Source: Anaerosporobacter faecicola (GTDB lineage Bacteria; Bacillota; Clostridia; Lachnospirales; Lachnospiraceae). Taken from it: a stretch of 64,000 nt of DNA. The stretch's first letter is position 1. The number at the start of each line of letters is the position of its first letter. The stretch spans positions 310,001 to 374,000 of the forward strand of contig NZ_JAAQRO010000009.1 of the NCBI RefSeq assembly GCF_012070565.1, written 5' to 3'. A program made the position numbers and the translations under genes. Positions 7,186 to 14,780 of the stretch are shown here, piece by piece. The notes beneath the pieces are model-generated. The model was not told where the DNA came from. It saw only the letters and a list, made by a program, of their open reading frames with translations, and searched no databases.

Positions 7186-9429
7186 CTACTCCACATTTTT
7201 CAAGGCATCTTCCATTGGAATCTTACGAATCTTTCGATATTCTAAGACTGCAATCACTAGATATGCAACGATTCCCATGATAAACAAAAGAATATATAGA
7301 GAGGGTTTTGTATAATACGTCAACCAACCAGTAAATTGTTTCATCATTTGAACATAGATTACATGAATGATTGTTTCCGCAATTGGCAAGCTTACAGCAG
7401 TTGCAACCACTACGACAATCGTATTTGAGAGTAAATATAGTTTCCCTACTTCACTATTTTCATAGCCAAGTATCTTAATCATGGAGATGGCATTTGCATT
7501 TTTCTCGATGATTAGCTTTGATAACAAATAAATCAATAGCATATATAATAGAATTGCAAAGACATTAACCAGAACAAACATATCTCCTAGAGAAACATCC
7601 ATTTGTCGAGACACCTTCGTTAAGTCGTCATCTGTGATTACAGTGGCAATACTTTGCTCTTCTAAATCGGATAACTCCTGGTTGGAAAAATAGCCATTAA
7701 AATATTGATCTTCCTGATCAAAGGTATGGCAATAAGTCGATTTGTCCATGAATACTGAAAGTGCAGCTGGATATTCATAGATACCCTTTACCGTAAATTC
7801 ATATAATTCTATACCAAAATCTTCTTTCAAAGTTATGGTATCGCCTTCTTTGATATCATATTTAGCTGCAAGTCCATCCGAAATATAGATCGTGCCTTTT
7901 TCTAATGCAAGATCGATGTACTTACTTTGTTCTTCAATTCCGTAGATGGTTACCTCTTCTGGATTCAATCCCTTTTTTGTTGTTTTAAGGGAGGTAACAC
8001 AGTATTTTTCAGCATTTGAATCAGAAGTTTCAGCTGGTACTTTTAGTATATATTGATAAGCAGCTACTTTATTATTTAGTACTTGGTCTTCATAATGTTG
8101 CAGCAAAGGTGACATCATCATGCCGAATAATAATAAAACATTGGCAAACAGAATTCCTATAAAAAGCATACCGTAACTTGGTAGATTCTGTAAAATAATA
8201 CGTAAACGGAAACGATGAAAGAATTGAAAATTTGGTAAACGAATTGCCTTCTTCTTTTGTTTTCTTTTTAAGTCTCTCCGTAAGAATTGTAAAGGTGACA
8301 AAGACAATTTGTTCACTAAAATTAAAACGTTAATCAAAAACATAATTCCAAATGGAACGACCGTTGTTAATAGGAATGCTTCCATATTCCAGATGGTAAC
8401 ATAAGTAGGTAAACTATAACTACTATAATACAAATTAGCGGAAACCCTCTTAAATACTGTATAACCAAGTATATTACCTACAATACTGGAAAGAATCGAT
8501 ACGATCATGGGATTCATTAGGTAATGTCGAAGTAATTCGCCCTTCGTATAACCGGAAGCGCGTAGTGTACCAATTACGGATGCTTCATGTGTGATTGTAT
8601 TACTAGTTGTAATAGCAAATACAAAAGCCATGATACTGATTAGGATATATAAAAGTGTTATCATAATTGTTTTATCATTTCCCATATCATTTCCTGTAAA
8701 TTGTATCGCTTGGTTTTCATATGCTGGTATGTAGTTTGTCAATCTGACAGCTGAAACTAGCTGCGTTAGAAATGTATCTGCTTTTTCTTTTTCTTGTAAT
8801 TTGGTCGTAGCTGGTTCATTATATTGCCATGAATAATTATAATGAAGGTCGGAACTTTCATAGGAAGCAAAACCATTTGTTGTCATGACTCCTACTCCAA
8901 ATTTAACCGCATCAAACATCATATCTGTATTATTGGAGAACAACGCACTATAATCAGAAAGAGCAACCAAGCCCGATATTGTTAATTCTTTTTCTCCAAC
9001 AGTAATCATATCACCTACAGACAAATCATTGTTGTCAGCAAACATTCGATCGATTGCTATTTCATTATCATCTATAGGCATAGAACCTTTCATTAGACAT
9101 ACAAGATTAACTTGTTGGCGGTTTGCAAAGATTCGTATGGTACGATCTTTTGACGGTTGTTCCGTGTAGTAGTTTTTATATATTGCAACATCATTCGTTT
9201 CTATTTGCAATACCTGTTCATCTGTTAATTCATCTTCTGTTTCAAAATTGCCATCTTCCACATTATATTTTACAAAACTATCCTTATACGCTTGAATCAT
9301 ACTATTATCTGCTACAAGAAATCCAGATATAAAGCCAATTGTCCCAGTCATAAATAAAAATATAACAAGGAATTTAGCAAATTCATCTTTGAGTTCTTTG
9401 GGAAGCCTTTTTCTTAAGGGATTACGCAT
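7186..9429 (-). CDS. ABC transporter permease, FtsX/MacB type
   Basis: About 747 residues with one N-terminal transmembrane helix, a large extracytoplasmic domain (about 45-260), a three-helix FtsX core (about 260-375), a fourth hydrophobic segment and a second extracellular loop, then a second FtsX core at the C-terminus (about 625-740). This is the duplicated DUF214/FtsX design of MacB-like exporters. I place the start at ATG 9429: AGGAGG lies 9 nt upstream and overlaps the stop of the ATPase gene, while an in-frame TTG at 9438 abuts that site. With the ATPase it should form an export or mechanotransmission pump for a peptide, lipid or antibiotic. Confidence 0.88.
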   Translation of the reverse strand: MRNPLRKRLPKELKDEFAKFLVIFLFMTGTIGFISGFLVADNSMIQAYKDSFVKYNVEDGNFETEDELTDEQVLQIETNDVAIYKNYYTEQPSKDRTIRIFANRQQVNLVCLMKGSMPIDDNEIAIDRMFADNNDLSVGDMITVGEKELTISGLVALSDYSALFSNNTDMMFDAVKFGVGVMTTNGFASYESSDLHYNYSWQYNEPATTKLQEKEKADTFLTQLVSAVRLTNYIPAYENQAIQFTGNDMGNDKTIMITLLYILISIMAFVFAITTSNTITHEASVIGTLRASGYTKGELLRHYLMNPMIVSILSSIVGNILGYTVFKRVSANLYYSSYSLPTYVTIWNMEAFLLTTVVPFGIMFLINVLILVNKLSLSPLQFLRRDLKRKQKKKAIRLPNFQFFHRFRLRIILQNLPSYGMLFIGILFANVLLLFGMMMSPLLQHYEDQVLNNKVAAYQYILKVPAETSDSNAEKYCVTSLKTTKKGLNPEEVTIYGIEEQSKYIDLALEKGTIYISDGLAAKYDIKEGDTITLKEDFGIELYEFTVKGIYEYPAALSVFMDKSTYCHTFDQEDQYFNGYFSNQELSDLEEQSIATVITDDDLTKVSRQMDVSLGDMFVLVNVFAILLYMLLIYLLSKLIIEKNANAISMIKILGYENSEVGKLYLLSNTIVVVVATAVSLPIAETIIHVIYVQMMKQFTGWLTYYTKPSLYILLFIMGIVAYLVIAVLEYRKIRKIPMEDALKNVE

Positions 9430-9442
9430 TGTTCTCAACCTC

Positions 9443-10141
9443 CTACCATTCCAAATCTTGTGCGGCTATTTTTTCTGTGTTTACATAATTTTTACGGATC
9501 TGTCCATCACGTAACTTTATTACACGATCGGCCATATTCTTAATGGCATCATTATGTGTAACGATAATCACGGTATTCCCGTATCGTTTATTCACATCTT
9601 CGATTAACTTCAGGATATCCTTAGAGGTATTATAGTCAAGTGCGCCAGTTGGTTCATCACAAATCAATATATCAGGATTCTTTATAATAGCTCTTCCAAT
9701 TGCTGTTCGTTGTTGTTGTCCTCCTGACAATTGGTTTGGTAATTTGTGACGATGCTCATACAGCCCTAGTACGTTTAGTAAATCATTTATTTCCAAGGGA
9801 TTGTCGCTTAGATAGGCACCAACTTCAATATTTTCCTTTACATTAAGATTTGGTATTAAATTGTACATCTGAAATATGTAACCAAGGTGTTTTCTACGGT
9901 ATCTAGTCAAACGTTTCTCATTCATTTCAACTGTTTTTTCTCCATTAATGGCTATGTATCCACTATCCGCTTGGTCAATCCCTCCAATGATATTAAGTAA
10001 GGTTGATTTTCCAGAACCAGAAGGTCCAAGCAAAACGCATATTTCCCCTTTTTCAACAGAAGCATTAATTCCTTTTAAAACCTCTGTTCGATTTTCCTTA
10101 AATCCATAACTTTTTCTAAGATTACTGATTTCTATAAACAT
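9443..10141 (-). CDS. ABC transporter ATP-binding protein, LolD/MacB type
   Basis: 232 residues with a complete nucleotide-binding domain: Walker A GPSGSGKST near residue 40, Q-loop, signature LSGGQQQR, Walker B ILICDEPTGALD and a switch His in IIVTHND. It powers the FtsX-type permease encoded immediately downstream, and its stop codon is part of the permease ribosome site, so the two are translationally linked. GGAGG precedes the ATG. The promoter upstream carries a palindromic operator, suggesting substrate-inducible expression, although no regulator gene is adjacent within the window. Confidence 0.92.
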   Translation of the reverse strand: MFIEISNLRKSYGFKENRTEVLKGINASVEKGEICVLLGPSGSGKSTLLNIIGGIDQADSGYIAINGEKTVEMNEKRLTRYRRKHLGYIFQMYNLIPNLNVKENIEVGAYLSDNPLEINDLLNVLGLYEHRHKLPNQLSGGQQQRTAIGRAIIKNPDILICDEPTGALDYNTSKDILKLIEDVNKRYGNTVIIVTHNDAIKNMADRVIKLRDGQIRKNYVNTEKIAAQDLEW

Positions 10142-10171
10142 AGCTTTTCCTCCTATTTTACTTTATTATTC

Positions 10172-10226
10172 AATATATGATTATCTGTTCATATATTCAT
10201 TATAAGATAATAATGAAAAATGTCAA
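10172..10226 (-). promoter_or_regulatory. promoter and palindromic operator of the ABC exporter
   Basis: Minus strand TTGACA (10226-10221), 16-bp spacer, TATAAT (10204-10199). A perfect palindrome AATATATGA-N8-TCATATATT (10172-10180 and 10189-10197) covers the start site just downstream of the -10, where a TetR, MarR or PadR-type repressor would block transcription. Promoter elements and dyad are seen; the regulator class is inference. Confidence 0.65.
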
Positions 10227-10486
10227 GCATGTTTCAAAGAATTTATTGATCGACTCCTGCTTTGAATTCATAAATTGTTCGTTTATTGGTTTGAAATCAT
10301 TAATAACGTTGTTCCATTCTATTGTAAGAATAACCTTTCCACAAAAGGGCAAAATGTTATATAGAAGGACTCACAAAAACCAATAAACAACGAATCATAA
10401 TTATTTTGGAACAAATCAACTGTTATTCTAACAAAATGCAAGTTTGCAACGTAATTCTTGCATTTATAAACGAAGAAGGCATAATA

Positions 10487-10528
10487 TACCACTTGACATA
10501 ACAGCGTATTATCGGTATATTAGTGGTA
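10487..10528 (+). promoter_or_regulatory. promoter of the DUF4914 gene with flanking dyad
   Basis: TTGACA (10493-10498), 17 bp, TATATT (10516-10521), start near 10528, giving an untranslated leader of about 215 nt. TACCACT (10487-10493) and AGTGGTA (10522-10528) form a dyad that brackets the promoter and may be an operator. Upstream, TTTATTGGTTT near 10278 and AAACCAATAAA near 10376 form a wider inverted repeat. Confidence 0.65.
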
Positions 10529-10744
10529 CATCAAAAAAGTTTATTTTAAAAAAATGAATTTTTAGCACTTTATTTATTCATTTTGTGTTATTGTTAACGT
10601 ACAATATATAGATACAGATAGACAGTAATACAATTATGTAGAATTAAAGAAGTGCATTGATCCGTAAGTCGGGAATAATATACTCTTCTATTTCTTTCAG
10701 AATAACGATTTCCGATATTTTTACAGATTATAAGGAGGATTCGT

Positions 10745-12622
10745 ATGAACGAATTGTTACAGAAATTTGATCTATCAGATGAATTAAAAGGAGTACTAAA
10801 CAACTGTGCAGGTGTATATACACCAGCGACAAAAGAGGAATTATATAAATTAGTATATGGAAAAGAAGATGGTATGAAGCATGATGTCATCTATTCCATT
10901 CCTGGAAAAGGCGATATGAAAGAGGCTGATGTTGTACGTTGTAAGAACGGTGCTGTTGTTAATTATACAGAAGATTATATGCGACGTCGTGATCCAGATT
11001 GTATGGTGATTGCTGACGAGAAACCAACAGATAAACCTAGATTCCGAGATACATACGGGAAAGCGTTTGATTCCATTAGAGAAGAAACATTCGAATGGTT
11101 AAAAACACAGGAACTTGTGGTAATTCCATTCAATGCTGGTGGTAACGTATACGGATACGGTTCTCTCCTTGTTTGTCCTCTTAATGCGGCATTCTTTGCT
11201 TACGCAGTAGCTTTATTACAAGGTTTTGTAAACGCAGAAGAAAGTAAGGGATTCCGTCCTCGAGCAATCATTTATGTTGCTCCTCCATTCCGTCATACAC
11301 ATTTCAAAGGAAAACAGGTTTGTGTTCACAATCGTATCGATGATTGTCATGAAATATTTTCTTACAACCTATATCCAGGTCCATCAGCAAAGAAAGGTGT
11401 CTATAGTGTACTTCTTGACATTGGAGAAAGCGAAGGTTGGGTTACTGCTCATGCATCATGTGCTAAAGTCGTAACTCCTTACGAAAACGAAACTGTTATT
11501 ATGCATGAAGGTGCTTCTGGCGGTGGTAAAAGCGAATTACTCGAAGAAGTAAAGAAATTATCGGATGATCGTGTTCTATTAGGAACGCATACCATTACTG
11601 GCGAAAAGAACTATATTCATATGGGAGATACTTGCACCATCAAACCTGTTACGGATGATATGGCAATCTGTCATCCAGATTTTCAAAATCAAAGTGGAAA
11701 ACTTTGCTTAACAGATGGAGAAGATGGCTGGTTTTTACGTGTAGATGGCATTACGGAATATGGAAGTAATCCAGAACACGAAAAATTATCGGTACATCCA
11801 AACGAACCACTAATCTTCTTTAACTTACAAGGTGTACCTGGTTCAACTTGTCTTTTATGGGAGCATACAATTGATTCCGATGGTAAACCTTGTCCAAATC
11901 CACGTGTAATTATTCCTAGAAAGAATATTGAAAATATTGTAACAGAACCCGTTGAGGTTTCTGTAAGAAGTTTTGGTGTTCGTATGCCACCTTCAACAGC
12001 AGAAAATCCTAATTATGGTATCATGGGTATGCTGCATATCATCCCACCTGCATTGGCTTGGTTATGGCGATTGGTATCTCCACGAGGACATAAAAATCCA
12101 AGTATCGTTGATTCAACTGGTATGGTTAGTGAAGGTGTTGGTTCTTACTGGCCATTTGCAACAGGGGAACAAGTAAAACAGGCGAATCTATTATTAGAAC
12201 AGATTTTATCTTCGCCTAACACCAAATATGTGCTTATTCCTAATCAACACATTGGTGTATACCAAGTTGGGTTTGCACCAGAGAATATTGTTGTGGAATA
12301 TCTAGCTCGTCGTGGTGGTGTTAATTTTAAAATGGACCATTTAGTAGAATCTCGCTGTCCAATCCTTGGCTATGCTTTAAAAGAAATGAAAGTAGACGGT
12401 CAGTACATTCGTTCCAAATTCCTTCGTTGCGAAAAACAAGACTTACTCGGAATTGATGGATATGATCAAGGTGCAAAAATCCTTACTGACTTCTTTGCTA
12501 GAGAACTTGAAAAATTTGATACTCCAGATCTTCACCCACTTGGACGCGAAATCATTGCTTGTTTCAAAAATGGAGGATCTGTAGAGGATTATTGCAAATT
12601 AACTCCATTAGGACTTTATTAG
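10745..12622 (+). CDS. DUF4914 family P-loop protein, PEP-carboxykinase-like
   Basis: 625 residues, with AAGGAGG-type site before the ATG. It matches what I know of DUF4914: an N-terminal region with GVYTPAT and MRRRDPDC, a central RAIIYVAPPFRHTHF, a glycine-rich loop EGASGGGKSE at residues 255-264, and a C-terminal half with RMPPSTAENPNYGIMG. The P-loop position and the fold-like context recall ATP-type PEP carboxykinase (GLSGTGKT), but the carboxykinase substrate-binding sequences are not evident, so annotation as PckA would be wrong. Probably a cytosolic nucleotide-dependent kinase or phosphotransferase of unknown substrate. It is monocistronic, with its own strong promoter and terminator. 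Confidence 0.75.
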   Translation: MNELLQKFDLSDELKGVLNNCAGVYTPATKEELYKLVYGKEDGMKHDVIYSIPGKGDMKEADVVRCKNGAVVNYTEDYMRRRDPDCMVIADEKPTDKPRFRDTYGKAFDSIREETFEWLKTQELVVIPFNAGGNVYGYGSLLVCPLNAAFFAYAVALLQGFVNAEESKGFRPRAIIYVAPPFRHTHFKGKQVCVHNRIDDCHEIFSYNLYPGPSAKKGVYSVLLDIGESEGWVTAHASCAKVVTPYENETVIMHEGASGGGKSELLEEVKKLSDDRVLLGTHTITGEKNYIHMGDTCTIKPVTDDMAICHPDFQNQSGKLCLTDGEDGWFLRVDGITEYGSNPEHEKLSVHPNEPLIFFNLQGVPGSTCLLWEHTIDSDGKPCPNPRVIIPRKNIENIVTEPVEVSVRSFGVRMPPSTAENPNYGIMGMLHIIPPALAWLWRLVSPRGHKNPSIVDSTGMVSEGVGSYWPFATGEQVKQANLLLEQILSSPNTKYVLIPNQHIGVYQVGFAPENIVVEYLARRGGVNFKMDHLVESRCPILGYALKEMKVDGQYIRSKFLRCEKQDLLGIDGYDQGAKILTDFFARELEKFDTPDLHPLGREIIACFKNGGSVEDYCKLTPLGLY

Positions 12623-12708
12623 ACCTTTATTAGACCTATACGATTCTAACGATTTAGCCAGTTAGATTGCAAGACACGTAAAATCATAAATATAAAGAAA
12701 CAAACAAA

Positions 12709-12748
12709 AAAGACTGTGAATAAATGAGTAATCATTTTCACAGTCTTT
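12709..12748 (+). terminator. terminator of the DUF4914 gene
   Basis: Perfect 12-bp arms AAAGACTGTGAA and TTCACAGTCTTT around a 16-nt loop, 87 bp after the stop. An A-rich stretch upstream could let it act in both directions. Confidence 0.65.
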
Positions 12749-12826
12749 ATGCAATAGATCGTATGATGTTTATGGGATTGATTCCATAAGGTTGATTCCA
12801 TAAGATTGTTCCCATCTGGACATAAC

Positions 12827-12873
12827 AAAAAGAGGACCTTAACTCATTAATATGAGTTAAAAGTCCTCTTTTT
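12827..12873 (-). terminator. strong terminator downstream of the GHL10 gene
   Basis: AAAAAGAGGAC and GTCCTCTTTTT arms with inner TTAACTCAT / ATGAGTTAA, ending in T5 on either strand. It closes repeat copy 1. Confidence 0.7.
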
Positions 12874-12971
12874 GTATAATAGGAAAGTCGGAGGACTTTC
12901 CTATTATACAAACCTTCTGGGGGATGTGCACTCGTACATAACGTAGATATCAGCTGAAGCTAACTGTGCTC
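12871..12971 (-). repeat. dispersed GC-core repeat, copy 1
   Basis: Read on the minus strand: GAGCACAG, then AGCTTCAGCTGA, then the core GTGCACATCCCCC, then a hairpin with 19-bp perfect arms (12871-12889 and 12894-12912) and GGAG (plus strand) as loop, then the terminator at 12827-12873. The same order of blocks occurs at 61748-61852, and the core, TCCTATTATA box and terminator recur at 19950-20061. It begins 6 nt after the GHL10 stop codon, so it forms that gene's 3' untranslated region. Confidence 0.75.
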
Positions 12972-12976
12972 ATATC

Positions 12977-14740
12977 CTAATCCAGTACACTTAATAAATT
13001 CTCTACTTCTGCTTGCGTCGTCTTTGTAAAGAAATAATTGTATCGGAAGAAGAAGTACCCATCTACTTTTCCTGTACTACGGCTATATTCAACCATTCGT
13101 TGTAAAACATCATCACACTCTTCCCATTCTGGTTCCAAATTTGAACCCGCACGATAAGTTGGAATACCTACATACATACTAACGGTTGAGCTAGTACGGA
13201 AAGATAACCAGTTATCTAGATTCTTGTCAAATGGTACTGTTTTATTTTCAAAACTCCAGTATAACTGTGGACATATATAGTCAATATATTTATCGGAAGC
13301 CATCCATGTTTTTACGTCAACATAATTTCCAGTCGTTAAATATAGATTGTTAATATTTCCAGCAGGACTGATTCCAAACTTGACACTTTCATTCACATCT
13401 TTGATTGCAGCATAAACCTTTTTTACTAAGGAATTGACATTGTTTCTTCTCCAAACCTCAATTGCATTTGGTGTTTTATCATTAGTAATGCATTTTTCCA
13501 CATAGGCATTATACTCTACATTATCAAAAGTCTTTTTATATTTGCTTCCAAGGTTCGGATAAAAATAATCATCAAAATGTATACCATCTACATCGTAATT
13601 CGTTACAATTTCTTTCACACCATTTACGATCAGTTTTTGTACTGCCGAAGAAGCTGGATTATAATAGATATTCGGTACTTTATCACTATTTGTATCAAAT
13701 TCTAAGATGTTACGATCATTTGTTGTATCTTCATCTTCATACCATTTTCTTGCATAATTATCTTCTGCTAGAGCAGAATAATCACCTGATTCTAATGTAA
13801 CACGATATGGATTAATCCAAGCATGAAATTCAAGTCCACGATCATGAGCCGCATGAACCATGTATTCTAATGGATCAAAACCAGGATCTTTTCCCTGCTT
13901 TCCTGAAATGTATTTTGACCAAGGGAAATACTTTGATGGATACATTGCATCACCAAAAGGTCTAACTTGAACAACTACCGTATTCATCTTAAGTTCTACG
14001 CAATTATCAAACATTTCATCAATTAATGCTTGGAACTCGGATTCTTTATAACCTGTTGATTTGAATTCAAGGTATGAAATCCACATTGCTTTCATTTCTA
14101 AATCAACAGCAATGGTTTTGATTTTAGCATTACCAGCAACATCCGTTACCATTACACTATATGTTCCATTTTTTTTAACAGTAAAACTTTTTTTATTGGA
14201 TACTTCTGTTGCCTTTGTAGACCATTTTTCAGATGTAACGTCTGTAACTTTGCCTTTTACATACTGTACTTTTGCAATTCCAGATGCATCTTTTGAAGTA
14301 ACTTTGATTGTCGCTGCTTGATTCATGATTGTTGATTTTAAACTAACTGTTGGCACAGTTTTATCAATATTTGTAATTTCGAGTTTCTTAATTTTCGTAT
14401 TCCCTGCTTTGTCTAGCGCATAAAATGTATAGACACCATTCTTTTTTAACGTTACGCTACAGGTACTCTTGCTCAATTTCACGGTTGTTCCTTTTTTTGA
14501 AAAGTAGGAAGTTTTTTGATCCCCTTCTGCCCATTTAACGGTTTTAATACCAGAAGCATCTGTAGCTTTAAACGTTACTTTTACAGATTTATTGGTTGGC
14601 TCGGTATTCTTAACAGTTAACGTAATCGTTGGTTTTTTCGTATCCTTTGCGGCATTGGCATAATTTGTATTTACAATTAAGATGCAAAACAAAATGACAA
14701 AGCCAAGGAGGATACGGTTATATTGAAATTTTTTTCTCAT
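12977..14740 (-). CDS. GHL10 (DUF187/DigH-like) glycoside hydrolase, secreted
   Basis: 587 residues. A signal peptide or membrane anchor (residues 1-30) precedes two Ig-like repeats (about 35-125 and 125-215, each with a DASGI start and a VTDVAGN/ALDKAGN end) and a TIM-barrel of the GHL10 family from KAMWISYLEF to the C-terminus. Family landmarks include VVQVRPFGDAMYPS, FHAWINPYR, DGIHFDDYFYP with the acidic pair and YICPQLYWSFE. The E. coli homologue DigH cuts denuded peptidoglycan glycan strands, so a cell-wall role is likely, supported by the amidase gene 40 bp upstream in the same operon. GGAGG precedes the ATG. Confidence 0.87.
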   Translation of the reverse strand: MRKKFQYNRILLGFVILFCILIVNTNYANAAKDTKKPTITLTVKNTEPTNKSVKVTFKATDASGIKTVKWAEGDQKTSYFSKKGTTVKLSKSTCSVTLKKNGVYTFYALDKAGNTKIKKLEITNIDKTVPTVSLKSTIMNQAATIKVTSKDASGIAKVQYVKGKVTDVTSEKWSTKATEVSNKKSFTVKKNGTYSVMVTDVAGNAKIKTIAVDLEMKAMWISYLEFKSTGYKESEFQALIDEMFDNCVELKMNTVVVQVRPFGDAMYPSKYFPWSKYISGKQGKDPGFDPLEYMVHAAHDRGLEFHAWINPYRVTLESGDYSALAEDNYARKWYEDEDTTNDRNILEFDTNSDKVPNIYYNPASSAVQKLIVNGVKEIVTNYDVDGIHFDDYFYPNLGSKYKKTFDNVEYNAYVEKCITNDKTPNAIEVWRRNNVNSLVKKVYAAIKDVNESVKFGISPAGNINNLYLTTGNYVDVKTWMASDKYIDYICPQLYWSFENKTVPFDKNLDNWLSFRTSSTVSMYVGIPTYRAGSNLEPEWEECDDVLQRMVEYSRSTGKVDGYFFFRYNYFFTKTTQAEVENLLSVLD

Positions 14741-14780
14741 TCTTATGATCCTCCATGCTTGTTTGTTATAATTTCACTTA

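Noticed and set aside
10745-12622. PEP carboxykinase (pckA)
   Set aside because: The P-loop is similar, but the order of other motifs fits DUF4914 and carboxykinase active-site stretches are not evident.
12646-12828. 60-codon minus-strand frame between the DUF4914 gene and repeat copy 1
   Set aside because: It lies across a terminator hairpin, and its coding sequence is composed of repeats (TTGATTCCATAAG twice). No ribosome site.
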